Shown in pieces: positions 51,414 to 60,082 of a stretch of DNA of 64,000 bases; the stretch's first letter is position 1; every line of letters begins with the position of its first letter. Position numbers and translations under genes: made by a program. Source of the DNA: Limosilactobacillus caccae (GTDB lineage Bacteria; Bacillota; Bacilli; Lactobacillales; Lactobacillaceae). The DNA lies in the NCBI RefSeq assembly GCF_900156885.1, contig NZ_FTOY01000010.1:1-64000 (forward strand). Reading direction: 5' to 3'. The notes below the pieces were generated by a model. The model was not told where the DNA came from and did not search any database. It worked only from the letters and a program-made list of their open reading frames with translations.

Positions 51414-51641
51414 ATGCAACGGTCATTGTACGAAATGGATATTGAGAACAGTATTGCGTTGGCTAAGGAAGAAGGCTTAGAAAAAGGACTGAGCCAAGGT
51501 GAAGCCAAAAAAGAACGGCAAATAATTCAAAAGCTAATCAATGGCGGGAAATCCCGAGAAGAAGTAATTAACTTTATGGAACAAATCCTCGAACTTTCAC
51601 CAGCCCAAGCTGAAAAATACTATCAAAAATTAACCCGCTAA
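51414..51641 (+). CDS. Stand-alone Rpn C-terminal tail, type A (short)
   Basis: A 75-aa ORF beginning MQRSLYEMDIENSIALAKEE behind AACCGGAAATGGAGGAGAG, a copy of the junction inside the nuclease gene. Only one Gly-repeat unit (GLEKGLSQGEAKKE) precedes a type A end (IIQKLINGGKSREEV, LELSPAQAEKYYQKLTR), homologous to the free tail at 14345-14668. The repeat number is lower than in locus 1, showing repeat contraction or expansion. A small antitoxin-like protein or a silent cassette. Confidence 0.75.
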   Translation: MQRSLYEMDIENSIALAKEEGLEKGLSQGEAKKERQIIQKLINGGKSREEVINFMEQILELSPAQAEKYYQKLTR

Positions 51642-51670
51642 CGATCCACTTACTACACCTAACATATTTA

Positions 51671-51709
51671 AAAAAAGAAGCCACGGCATAACGCCATGAC
51701 TCCTTTTTT
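51671..51709. terminator. Bidirectional terminator
   Basis: AAAAAAGAAGCCACGGC...GCCATGACTCCTTTTTT; serves the Rpn locus on + and the RNA at 51671-51936 on the minus strand. Confidence 0.8.
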
Positions 51710-51936
51710 GTGTGCATTTATTTATTCTAGCCTAATTGTAGTCTGGGATACCAGGACGGCAACTACCAGTGTCAGATACCGCTCCAACCACTAACTAGTC
51801 ACCTCTCGCTACTTGTAATCCTGCCCTCTTTAACATAGTCTCCCCAATGCCAACTACTAATAAGCAATATGACTATGTCGCTAAGAGAGAATCACCCCCA
51901 ACGAGTCAGTGCATCGATGACTAAACCAATTAGTCC
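51671..51936 (-). ncRNA. Putative structured small RNA
   Basis: No ORF of note lies here. On the minus strand, TATAAT (51943-51948) precedes a GC-richer stretch whose 5' part (CTAATTG...TAGTC, 51919-51933) pairs with its 3' part (GACTACAATTAG, 51732-51743). An internal helix pairs GACATAGTC with GACTATGTT. A strong terminator with seven T ends it. The promoter, closing stem, internal stem and terminator give an RNA of about 265 nt. It resembles a 6S-like rod in overall layout, but I cannot match it to a known family. Confidence 0.5.
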
Positions 51937-51981
51937 TCTATTATTATAACGCAAAGCATTTATAGATTCACTATTTTTGTT

Positions 51982-52974
51982 TTAGGAACGAACCTCATTT
52001 TGTGACCGTCGCCCCTCAACAATGGCAACGGCATCGTTCAAGCTAATTTCAACCATGTTGCGAATTGAAGTCTGGGTCAAAAAGGCAACGTGCGGCGTTA
52101 CCAGCACATTTGGCATTGCAGCGAGCTTCTTGTAGTCGGCAGATACCTGGTCAGGTGATACCTTCTTCCCAAAGAAACTCGTCTCATCACTCAGGGTATC
52201 AACCCCTGCCCCAGCAATCTGGTGCTCCTCTAATGCACTGATTAAGTCAGCAGTATTTACCAGCTTCCCCCGGGCCATGTTAATCAGGTAAGCACTATCC
52301 TTCATCATGGCAAATTGTGGTGCAGCAATCATGTTTTCTGTACTTGGCAATAAGGGGGTGTGGAGGGATAAGATATCCGCACTTTTTACAACCGTCTCAA
52401 AGTCCGCATATTCAACGAATGGCTCATACTCGACATTGTAAAATGGGTCATAAGCCAAAACTCGTGCCCCCAGCGCCTTGTAGATCTGCGCAGTTGCGCC
52501 ACCGATATTCCCCAAGCCGATGATGCCGACCGTTAGATTGTAAATTTCATTGCTGATGAGATCGTCACTCCAGCGAAAGTCACCGTCCTTCATCCGGGCG
52601 TTAAACTCACCAACCCGCCGTAAAAGGTACATTGCCTGGCTAACCCCCATCTCAGCAATTGCCCGTGGCGAGTAAACTGGCACGTTCGTTACCGTAATCC
52701 CATTTTGCTTGCAAGCTGCTAGGTCAATCATATCAACCCCTACCATCCGGGCAGCTAACTGCTTGATGCCTAGTGAAGCAAGCTTAGCGTAGACTGCTGT
52801 GTCACCAAGTCCCTCAGTCTGTTGGATTGAGACCCCGTCAAAGCCAGCTGCTAGGTCAACTGTATCAGCGGTTAGTGGCTGGTCAATCGTTTTCAGTTCG
52901 TGACCGTTCTTTTCTGCCCAGGCAGTTGCAAATGGTTTTTCAGCATCACGGACACTGTACATTAGTAATTTCAT
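51982..52974 (-). CDS. ldhD: D-lactate dehydrogenase family (D-2-hydroxyacid)
   Basis: A 330-aa NAD-dependent D-2-hydroxyacid dehydrogenase. NAD motif VGIIGLGNIGGATAQIYKAL, substrate Arg in LINMARGKLV, the acidic catalytic region GAGVDTLSDE and the catalytic His in VTPHVAFLT. Length and N-terminus (MKLLMYSVRDAE) fit lactobacillar D-LDH, reducing pyruvate to D-lactate; a hydroxyisocaproate dehydrogenase is the alternative. RBS is GAGGTTTAACTG. Confidence 0.88.
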   Translation of the reverse strand: MKLLMYSVRDAEKPFATAWAEKNGHELKTIDQPLTADTVDLAAGFDGVSIQQTEGLGDTAVYAKLASLGIKQLAARMVGVDMIDLAACKQNGITVTNVPVYSPRAIAEMGVSQAMYLLRRVGEFNARMKDGDFRWSDDLISNEIYNLTVGIIGLGNIGGATAQIYKALGARVLAYDPFYNVEYEPFVEYADFETVVKSADILSLHTPLLPSTENMIAAPQFAMMKDSAYLINMARGKLVNTADLISALEEHQIAGAGVDTLSDETSFFGKKVSPDQVSADYKKLAAMPNVLVTPHVAFLTQTSIRNMVEISLNDAVAIVEGRRSQNEVRS

Positions 52975-53030
52975 CAGTTAAACCTCATTCCTGTTAAATT
53001 TCATTCCACTACTATTTTAGCATACCAAGC

Positions 53031-53065
53031 AAAAGAGCCTGTAACATTACGCTACAGGCTCTTTT
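53031..53065 (-). terminator. Terminator of the YhgE-like gene
   Basis: AAAAGAGCCTGTA/TACAGGCTCTTTT 13-bp stem. Confidence 0.9.
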
Positions 53066-53080
53066 AAGACGGCTTATTTT

Positions 53081-55939
53081 TTAATCTCTACCGCCTTTTG
53101 GAGGACGTTGTTGAAGGTGCATTCCATCGTAGTCGCCTTCCGGTCCCATTAATTCTTGATTGTCATCTAATTCTGACCGACCTTCAAAGTGGTGCTTTTG
53201 TAACCAGGTCATCCCGATCAGTAAGAGGATAAAGAAGACAACTGCAATTCCTAGTAAGACAAAGTTACAGAACATTACGTAGTGTTCACCAAGCCCACCA
53301 GAAATTGAGTTACGTAATCCGAGAATCGAGTAAGTCATTGGTAAGTACCAGTGAATTACATTGTAGAACTTCATCGTGACTTCCATTGGGAATGTCCCAC
53401 CGGAACCACCTAATTGCAACATCAGGAGAACCATCGCGATGAACCGTCCCGGGTTATCAAAGGTCATTGATAAGAACATAACGATCGCCATTGAGGCAAG
53501 ACCGAAACAAATCGTCGTAAGGAAGAATGATGGGGCATGAACAACTGTCAAACCACAAGCCATCATAATTGCGTTTTCCGCAATTGCCATCAATGTGATG
53601 ACCAGTGAACCAACGACGACCTTACTTGCCCACCATGCAGCAGGTGACTTACCAAAGTCAGCAACCCGCCGAATTGGGTAAATGAAGTTGAAGATCAAGG
53701 CCCCAACGTAAAGCGCAACTGACAGAACGTATGGTGCTAAGGCGTGACCATAGTTTGGCACATAGCTGTAATTAGAGTGCTTCAAAGTTGTTGGTTCAGC
53801 AAACATCTTCGCTGTCTTTGGCGTTGTCTTGATGCCATTAACCTTCTTAGCACCACCTTCAAGGGCAGTCGCAAGCTGACCAGCACCAGCATTCAAGCGG
53901 GTAATCCCGTCGATCAGGGCTGGTGAGTTGTCTTGTAATTGCTGGGTACCAGCAGCTAGCTGGTTAACTCCGGCAACAAGGGCTGGTACTTGACCGTTCA
54001 ATTGCGCAAGCGCACCGGCTAACTGACCAGCACCGGCATTAAGGGCCCCAGAGTTAGCATTAAGCTGGCTGATCCCACTGCCAAGTTGACCAACGCCGGC
54101 CGTGTATTGACCAATTCCGCTTGCCAATTGACCAGCACCAGCACCGGCCTGGGCTACACCAGCTGTGTATTGGCCGATTCCACTTGCTAATGTTCCAGCA
54201 CCGGCACCAGCTTGGGCTACACCAGCTGTGTATTGGCCGATTCCGGTATTAAGGCTACCAGCACCAGCAGCAGCACTGTCAACTCCATTAGTGTATTGGT
54301 TAACCCCATTGTTAAGGCTATTAGCCCCTGATGAAATTTGGCTAGTTGCCTTTTGAAGCTGGTTAACTGCATCCGGCATTGCTGACAAAGTGCCCTTGTA
54401 GCCGTTCAGTTCATTTAATAGGGCATTAGCTTGCTTAATTGTTCCATCAGCATTATTAATTACCGTAGACATTTGTGAAAGTTGGCCAAGCTGTTGTTGC
54501 ATTCCACTTAAGCTTCCTTGAAGGCTGCTTAACTGTCCTAACGTACTGCTTAAGCCTTGAATCGTTGAAACGTTGCTACCAGCCTTCGCCGCAATCTGTT
54601 GGGCTGCCTGCTTAGTAGCGTCGCTTGCCTTATCATCTTGTAAGATCTGTTGTGCTAATCCGGCAATTGCGCCATCATTGGCAGCAACACCTTTAAGCTG
54701 ATTTCCAGCACCAGCAACACTTGATAATGAGCCAGAAGCCTGTTGCAATTTACCAGCACTTTCTTGAACACCAGCAAGGGCACCCTTCGCAGTCGTTAAT
54801 CCTGCTTGCAATTGTCCTAAGCCCTGTTGAAGATCTTGCGCTTGGTTCATTGCTCCCATGATGCCCTTAAAGTCCATATTGCCAAGTTGACTATTAATGG
54901 TTGAATTTAACTGGCCCGCGCCAGAAGCTAACTGTTCAGAGCCACTCCGTAAGTTATCAGAGTTGCCCCGTAAAGTGTTCAAACCATCGTTTAACTTGTC
55001 GGCACCAGAGTTTAATGCTCCTGAATTTTCATTCAACTTGTTTAAACCATCATTTAACTGGCTGGCACCAGCATTCAATGCTCCCGAGTTAGCCATCAAC
55101 GTGTTCAAACCGCTGTTCAATTGGTTAGCACCGGAGTTTAATGCCCCTGAGTTGGCCATCAACTGACCGACCCCATTACCGAGGAGGCCTACCCCACCGG
55201 TATATTGGGCGATTCCGTTAGCTAACGTTTGACTACCACTAGCCAACTGTTGGGCGCCACTTGCTAACGGGGCAACACTTACTCGTAAGGTCTGTACCCC
55301 GTTGTTAACCTGGGAAACACCAGCAACGTAACGATTTACCCCGTCACTAAGTGTTACAATCCCTGTGTCAAGCTGCTTAGCACCACTAGCAGCAGTACTC
55401 ATCCCCTTACCAACGACGTGTAATTGCTTAAACATAACGTTGGCGTAGGCATTAGTAACTGATGCGCGAATCTTTTCATTTAACTTGGTCATCCCCATCT
55501 GGGTGATGACCTCACCAATATAGTTCAAGGAACCATTAGTTTCATAATGCAACTTCATCGGTTTAGGATTCTTTTCTAATACCGTTGTTGCATTTTGTGA
55601 GAAGTCTTTGGGAATTGTGACTACTGAATAGTACTTTCGGTTAGCCATCCCTTCCTTCGCCTTCTTAGCGGAAACAAACTCCCATTTAAGCTGGTCATTT
55701 TTCTTCAGCTCATTAACGGTTTGTTTTCCGACATCCATCGTCCGGCCTTGGTATTCAACAGGAACGTCCTTGTTGACCACCGCCACCGGCAGATTTTGTG
55801 TGCTTCCATACGGATCCCATACAGACTTTAAGAAGAAGATACTGTATAGGAAGGGGATGAAGCAGATAACCGTTACTGATAGTAACAGTAGGCGGTTATG
55901 CAAAATATGACGAAATTCGTCCTTTATCATGCTCCACAT
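53081..55939 (-). CDS. YhgE/Pip-family membrane protein with 21-residue repeats
   Basis: A 952-aa protein of the YhgE/phage infection protein family. One N-terminal helix (LLLLSVTVICFIPFLYSIFF), then a very long extracellular region (about residues 40-715), then five to six C-terminal helices related to ABC-2 permeases. The outside region carries 21-residue repeats: NSGALNSGANQLNSGLNTLM-type units (around 54950-55160) and ASGIGQYTAGVAQAGAGAGQ-type units (around 54060-54250). These repeats are nearly identical at DNA level in places. Related proteins serve as phage receptors or ESX-type secretion partners. A TetR regulator gene lies 39 bp upstream. RBS is GAGGTGGAATATTAAAA. Confidence 0.9.
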   Translation of the reverse strand: MWSMIKDEFRHILHNRLLLLSVTVICFIPFLYSIFFLKSVWDPYGSTQNLPVAVVNKDVPVEYQGRTMDVGKQTVNELKKNDQLKWEFVSAKKAKEGMANRKYYSVVTIPKDFSQNATTVLEKNPKPMKLHYETNGSLNYIGEVITQMGMTKLNEKIRASVTNAYANVMFKQLHVVGKGMSTAASGAKQLDTGIVTLSDGVNRYVAGVSQVNNGVQTLRVSVAPLASGAQQLASGSQTLANGIAQYTGGVGLLGNGVGQLMANSGALNSGANQLNSGLNTLMANSGALNAGASQLNDGLNKLNENSGALNSGADKLNDGLNTLRGNSDNLRSGSEQLASGAGQLNSTINSQLGNMDFKGIMGAMNQAQDLQQGLGQLQAGLTTAKGALAGVQESAGKLQQASGSLSSVAGAGNQLKGVAANDGAIAGLAQQILQDDKASDATKQAAQQIAAKAGSNVSTIQGLSSTLGQLSSLQGSLSGMQQQLGQLSQMSTVINNADGTIKQANALLNELNGYKGTLSAMPDAVNQLQKATSQISSGANSLNNGVNQYTNGVDSAAAGAGSLNTGIGQYTAGVAQAGAGAGTLASGIGQYTAGVAQAGAGAGQLASGIGQYTAGVGQLGSGISQLNANSGALNAGAGQLAGALAQLNGQVPALVAGVNQLAAGTQQLQDNSPALIDGITRLNAGAGQLATALEGGAKKVNGIKTTPKTAKMFAEPTTLKHSNYSYVPNYGHALAPYVLSVALYVGALIFNFIYPIRRVADFGKSPAAWWASKVVVGSLVITLMAIAENAIMMACGLTVVHAPSFFLTTICFGLASMAIVMFLSMTFDNPGRFIAMVLLMLQLGGSGGTFPMEVTMKFYNVIHWYLPMTYSILGLRNSISGGLGEHYVMFCNFVLLGIAVVFFILLLIGMTWLQKHHFEGRSELDDNQELMGPEGDYDGMHLQQRPPKGGRD

Positions 55940-55978
55940 TTTTAATATTCCACCTCAAGATTATTAACTTGTTTCTCC

Positions 55979-56515
55979 TTATCGTGTTAGTGAACGTGCC
56001 GCTGCACGAGCAAACTTAACTACTTCGTCCGTTGGTACGTCATAATTATTCCCTTGCCACCAGTAGAACGTCCCGATAATCGCCCCACTCAATACGTAAG
56101 CCAGCATTTCTGGATTTTCCGCTTTTTGCAAGGCAATGACAAGCGGGTCATTAGTCTTAATATTGCGCCGCTCCAACAAAATCTGGCTCAAAATATTAAG
56201 AATCTCAGTATACAAGGAACTCCGGGCACTGCTTGGTGCTAGATGTCTGATAACTTCCTTGTGCTGTTCAATATAAGACAATAATTGCTTAATAATGTCG
56301 TCTTCAGAATCAGTATTTTCAGTCAGCTTATTGATCTGGGCATTTAGTGTCTGCTCAAGCAAATCATACTTATCACTGAAGTAACGATAAAAACTACTCC
56401 GGTGCAGTAACGCTTCCTGACAAATCTGGTCAACCGTTAAGTGCTCAAACGAATTTTTCTCTAATAATGTTAATAACGCATTTTCGAAATCACGAATTGT
56501 TCTTGTAACACGCAT
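55979..56515 (-). CDS. TetR/AcrR-family regulator
   Basis: A 178-aa repressor with N-terminal HTH (FEHLTVDQICQEALLHRSSF, YRYFSDKYDLLEQTL) and a C-terminal helical ligand domain with a TetR_C_7-like appearance (LSGAIIGTFYWWQGN). It lies directly upstream of the YhgE-family gene and likely controls it and itself. RBS is AGGAGGGAGAAAAG. A palindromic candidate operator is 16 bp upstream of its start. Confidence 0.9.
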   Translation of the reverse strand: MRVTRTIRDFENALLTLLEKNSFEHLTVDQICQEALLHRSSFYRYFSDKYDLLEQTLNAQINKLTENTDSEDDIIKQLLSYIEQHKEVIRHLAPSSARSSLYTEILNILSQILLERRNIKTNDPLVIALQKAENPEMLAYVLSGAIIGTFYWWQGNNYDVPTDEVVKFARAAARSLTR

Positions 56516-56530
56516 CTTTTCTCCCTCCTT

Positions 56531-56547
56531 GTTAAAACAAATTTAAC
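56531..56547. promoter_or_regulatory. Candidate operator of the TetR/YhgE operon
   Basis: GTTAAA-ACAAA-TTTAAC inverted repeat just upstream of the TetR RBS. The rest of the 56548-56838 interval is AT-rich; it holds an extended -10 (TGCTACAAT) for galM and no ORF or RNA that I can support. Confidence 0.4.
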
Positions 56548-56838
56548 TATTTTAGTGTATACCGTTGCAAATACCGACGACAGGGTTAATTAAGTACAGT
56601 CATCGTTTTATAAGACATTTTAATTTATTTGTTTCTGAAAATCCACGAAATTGTTCCTTTACTATACAAAGACAGTAAATTTACGCACAAAAGCACGACC
56701 TTCTCATTTCTTTTTTGAGATCGCTTTCTTTTTCTCTTAAATTTAACCCAAATTCCCGGTTTGTTGAATAACAGTATGCTACAATCTAATTGAAACCGAA
56801 TAAAACAATTCATTCAAAATATCTATGGGGGTGTTCAC

Positions 56839-57885
56839 ATGAACATTGAATCCACTAATTTTGGCACTTATAAAGATCATGACGTCATCAAGTACACGCT
56901 GACTAATGATAATAACATTAGCATTAGCATTCTCAATTTCGCTGGTATTTGGCAGGCGTTTATGGTGCCGAACACCCACGGAAACCAAGTCAACCTCTTA
57001 CTAGCCGCTGACACAATCGACCCGTACATCGAAAACGCTGCCCTGTACGCTAACCGGATCATTGGCCGTTTTGCTGGCCGCCTTGAAGGTGGAAAATTCG
57101 ATATCGACGGGCAAAACTATGAAATCCCAACTAACGAAGGGAATAACACCTTGCATGGCGGTGACAACGGTCTCGCCCAGCAATTTTACCACGTCGAGAC
57201 AAAGCAAAATAAGGATAACCTACAGGCAATTTTGACGACCACGATTGATACCGCAACTGATTCACTACCAGGGACCGAAACCGTTAAAGTCACCTACACC
57301 TTAGCAAACGACAACAGTGTTACAATCGACTTTGACGGTAGCAGCACTGCGAAGACCCTCTTTAACCCGACTAGTCACACTTACTGGAACCTTTCTGGTG
57401 AAGCCCACACTATCCAGGGCCACGTCCTAAAGCTCAATTCCAAGTACCACTTAGAATTAGACGATGAAAAGATTCCAACCGGCAAGAAGCTCTTAAACGT
57501 TAATACCCCGTTTGATTTCAAGCACCCAACAGTCATGGGGACTGCCCTGCAAGAATTACAGGAAGCAAACGTAAAAGAAGGGGGCTTTGACGATGTCTTC
57601 GTGGTTGTCCCAAGCAACCGCCTTGAACACAAGCCAATTGCAACGCTGATGGACGCAGCAACTGGGCGCAAGATTAAGATGTACTCTGACAGAAATGGGC
57701 TGGTGATTTACACTGCTAATGGTCAGCACGCGGAAGGCTTTAACCGACCAGCTGGTTCTTGGTTTGCGATGGCCCTTGAAGGTCAGACCTTACCAGATAC
57801 CCCTCACCACCCACAATTTGGTGATGTTTCCTTGCGGCCAGGGCACCCGGTCCACTACCAATTACGGTACGAATACTTTGCTTAA
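56839..57885 (+). CDS. galM: Aldose 1-epimerase
   Basis: A 348-aa mutarotase interconverting alpha and beta anomers of galactose or glucose. Motifs: NRIIGRFAGRLEGGKF, NTLHGGDNGLAQQFYH (substrate His region), the catalytic His in NPTSHTYWNLSGE, and a C-terminal Glu in ALEGQTLPDTPHHP. RBS is GGGGGTGTTCAC. PspC follows 30 bp downstream. Confidence 0.95.
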   Translation: MNIESTNFGTYKDHDVIKYTLTNDNNISISILNFAGIWQAFMVPNTHGNQVNLLLAADTIDPYIENAALYANRIIGRFAGRLEGGKFDIDGQNYEIPTNEGNNTLHGGDNGLAQQFYHVETKQNKDNLQAILTTTIDTATDSLPGTETVKVTYTLANDNSVTIDFDGSSTAKTLFNPTSHTYWNLSGEAHTIQGHVLKLNSKYHLELDDEKIPTGKKLLNVNTPFDFKHPTVMGTALQELQEANVKEGGFDDVFVVVPSNRLEHKPIATLMDAATGRKIKMYSDRNGLVIYTANGQHAEGFNRPAGSWFAMALEGQTLPDTPHHPQFGDVSLRPGHPVHYQLRYEYFA

Positions 57886-57915
57886 TGAAAATTATAAAAA
57901 TGGAGGTCTTTTACA

Positions 57916-58155
57916 ATGTTAAAAAAGAAATTAACTAAGTCCCAAGACAAGGTCTTCCTTGGTGTTTTTGGTGGAATTGCCAATTACTTTGGGATTGACC
58001 CAACAATCGTCCGGGTCATCGGGATCTTACTATTTGTCTTCACGGGATTCTTCCCACTAGGGGTCTTTTACCTGTTAGCTGCCCTGGTAATGCCAGAAGC
58101 TAACAAGAACGACCATGATTCAAACATTGTTGATGGCGAATTTAAGGAACATTAA
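57916..58155 (+). CDS. PspC-domain membrane protein
   Basis: A 79-aa protein with the PspC pattern: KLTKSQDKVFLGVFGGIANY, FGIDPTIVRVIGILLFVFTG and a second hydrophobic part (GVFYLLAALVMPE). PspC proteins sit in the membrane and take part in envelope-stress responses. RBS is TGGAGGTCTTTTACA. Probably co-transcribed with galM. Confidence 0.92.
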   Translation: MLKKKLTKSQDKVFLGVFGGIANYFGIDPTIVRVIGILLFVFTGFFPLGVFYLLAALVMPEANKNDHDSNIVDGEFKEH

Positions 58156-58157
58156 TA

Positions 58158-58196
58158 AAAAAATGGGGTTGGCGCATCTGCCAATCCCATTTTTTA
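58158..58196. terminator. Bidirectional terminator
   Basis: AAAAATGGGGTTGGC/GCCAATCCCATTTTTT between convergent genes. Confidence 0.9.
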
Positions 58197-58203
58197 TTAG
58201 TGA

Positions 58204-59049
58204 TTAATTTTCCGTTTCCGTCCGAGGCTTGTACGCAACCTGTACTCGCAAACCATAGTCGGCATCAGTCATGATTGTCGAACCGCTCCGCCCGGCAATC
58301 TTATTGGGACCACCATTGACAAGGACCGATGCAAGGTATAGGCGGTACTTATCGTGGGCAGTATGAACATCCGTCAGCCCAATCTTGGTAATGTGCCCGA
58401 CTGCCCGGCGTTCCATCTGGTTCATCCCAATGTAGATTTCCAAGCGATGCCGCAAACCGTCATGAACCAGCTCGAAGTATGGTGGTACTGACTGCGAATT
58501 CAGCGCCGTTACCGGTTTATCCGTTGCCCGGTTTTGTTCCACAATTTGCCGCTCATCAAGGCCATCGTAATCATTGACAAAAATTCCTTCCATTAATAGG
58601 CGGTCAACCACCTTATGAAGGTTCTCCTGTTCATGTTCGTCAATCGCGACCACCGCGGGGATTGTATCCGTTGACGAGAAAACCCCGTTTGACCGGTTAG
58701 CTAACTCCGCTGCCAGCTTCTGTTGTGCGTTGAGCGGTGCCGCTGATGATGAATCACCAAACTTCTGCCCCGTAATCTTAGCAAAGCGAGGAGAAATAAT
58801 ATCAAACTGTGATGTCTTGTTCATGAAGTAAAAGACAAAATTTAAGTATAAGAAGTAGGTAATTGCGACCATCGCCAAGCAGTACAGAAGGGCCCGCCAC
58901 CATACATGGTTTTGGAAGAGTCGGAAGGTCACGTAAACCAGGTAGATGTCCCCTAGTGAAGCGATTCCGATATAAATCTTATTTTTCAGCTTAACGTCAA
59001 GGTTGAAGTAACTCAATGACGAGTTAATCATATCAAGAAAACTAAACAT
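58204..59049 (-). CDS. Membrane protein of unknown function
   Basis: A 281-aa protein with two or three membrane helices in the first 80 residues (IYIGIASLGDIYLVYVTFRL, RALLYCLAMVAITYFLYLNF), then a soluble domain of about 200 residues with a strand-rich end (PPYFELVHDGLRHRLEIYIG, YRLYLASVLVNGGP, LRVQVAYKPRTE). I do not recognise the domain with confidence. It is 19 bp downstream of the Asn/Thr-rich surface protein gene and is probably co-transcribed. RBS is GAGGAGGCGGGTTATTAA. Confidence 0.7.
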   Translation of the reverse strand: MFSFLDMINSSLSYFNLDVKLKNKIYIGIASLGDIYLVYVTFRLFQNHVWWRALLYCLAMVAITYFLYLNFVFYFMNKTSQFDIISPRFAKITGQKFGDSSSAAPLNAQQKLAAELANRSNGVFSSTDTIPAVVAIDEHEQENLHKVVDRLLMEGIFVNDYDGLDERQIVEQNRATDKPVTALNSQSVPPYFELVHDGLRHRLEIYIGMNQMERRAVGHITKIGLTDVHTAHDKYRLYLASVLVNGGPNKIAGRSGSTIMTDADYGLRVQVAYKPRTETEN

Positions 59050-59068
59050 TTAATAACCCGCCTCCTCG

Positions 59069-59533
59069 TTAATTATTCGCAGTTCCAGCATCATTGCCGG
59101 CATTATTTTGGGTAGTCGTATTATTATTTGTCGTGTTACCAGTAGAATTGTTGGTTTGGTTAGAACCATTCCCCGTCGTGGTCGTCGGAGTGTTGGAACG
59201 ATCAGTTGTCCGATTGTCGTTCCCGTCATCCGTCGTCTTGTTAGACCGGTCAGTCTGGGTATCAGTATTATCATTCGTACTGTTACTGGTCTTTGTTGCT
59301 GATGAATCGTTTGCATCATCATCGTCATCGCGCCGGTCACTTTGCGACAAGCGACTGGACTGGTCATTTTCATCATCTGACTGTTGGACCGTCCGACTAC
59401 TAGATACAGACGTTACTTTCGCCCCTTCCGTAGTATGCGTAGCCTTGTTAACCACAACATTGGTGGCGCCTAACGCAAGTACCAGCGATACTAGTGCAAA
59501 GGGGGTTACTAATGGTGGAATCTTTGCTGCCAT
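59069..59533 (-). CDS. Anchored low-complexity Asp/Asn/Thr-rich protein
   Basis: A 154-aa protein: one hydrophobic N-terminal segment (TPFALVSLVLALGATNVVV), then about 115 residues of low-complexity Asp, Ser, Asn and Thr (NNSTGNTTNNNTTTQNNAGN). No folded domain is visible. Likely membrane-anchored and exposed outside, possibly a spacer or glycosylated stalk. RBS is AAAAGGAGAATGAGAT. Operon with the following membrane protein. Confidence 0.7.
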   Translation of the reverse strand: MAAKIPPLVTPFALVSLVLALGATNVVVNKATHTTEGAKVTSVSSSRTVQQSDDENDQSSRLSQSDRRDDDDDANDSSATKTSNSTNDNTDTQTDRSNKTTDDGNDNRTTDRSNTPTTTTGNGSNQTNNSTGNTTNNNTTTQNNAGNDAGTANN

Positions 59534-59592
59534 ATCTCATTCTCCTTTTCCAGACTCTATCATACACGATATTAAGGCGCTTAAATATAAAT

Positions 59593-60030
59593 TTATTGTG
59601 AAGATTTTGCTCGACAATCGGCACAAATACCGTGCAATTCAAAGCGGTGGCCGGTAATTTTAGCTCCCGGCAATTGCTTTTCAAAGAACGAACTATCTAC
59701 CGGTGGCATTTTAATCTCCTGCACTTTCCCACACTGGTCGCAGATAAAGTGGTGGTGGTGGGCGGCATCGCAGGCAAACTTAACCTGCATCTGGTCATTA
59801 TGTTGGCGCAATTCCACGATCCCTAATTTTTCAAACTCCTTAAAATTACGGTAAATCGTGTCGTGGCTTAAACCAGGGTACTGCTCACGAAGGTACTGGT
59901 CAATCTCGACAATATTAAAATAACGGTCAGGATGTTGGGCAACAGATTCAATCATCTTCTTCCGCTGCTTTGTCCACCGTAGATGGTGCTGCCGCAAAAG
60001 TGCTTGTGTCTGTTCAATCAACTCCTCCAT
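59593..60030 (-). CDS. Fur-family metalloregulator
   Basis: A 145-aa Fur/Zur/PerR-type repressor with winged helix (RWTKQRKKMIESVAQHPDRY, LSHDTIYRNFKEFEKLGIVE), the metal-rich AHHHHFICDQCGKVQEI and a second CxxC (GICADCRA), giving a structural zinc site. Whether it senses zinc, iron or peroxide is not decidable by eye; in lactobacilli with few Fur paralogues, Zur or PerR is likely. ATG 60030 follows GGAGGTGAAGGTA; the upstream GTG is part of that RBS. Confidence 0.9.
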   Translation of the reverse strand: MEELIEQTQALLRQHHLRWTKQRKKMIESVAQHPDRYFNIVEIDQYLREQYPGLSHDTIYRNFKEFEKLGIVELRQHNDQMQVKFACDAAHHHHFICDQCGKVQEIKMPPVDSSFFEKQLPGAKITGHRFELHGICADCRAKSSQ

Positions 60031-60082
60031 TACCTTCACCTCCAGGATTAGAAAATGTATTGTACCATGTTTTGATTAGTTT

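Noticed and set aside
54897-55166. Antisense ORFs within the YhgE-like gene
   Set aside because: Shadow frames created by the 63-bp repeats.
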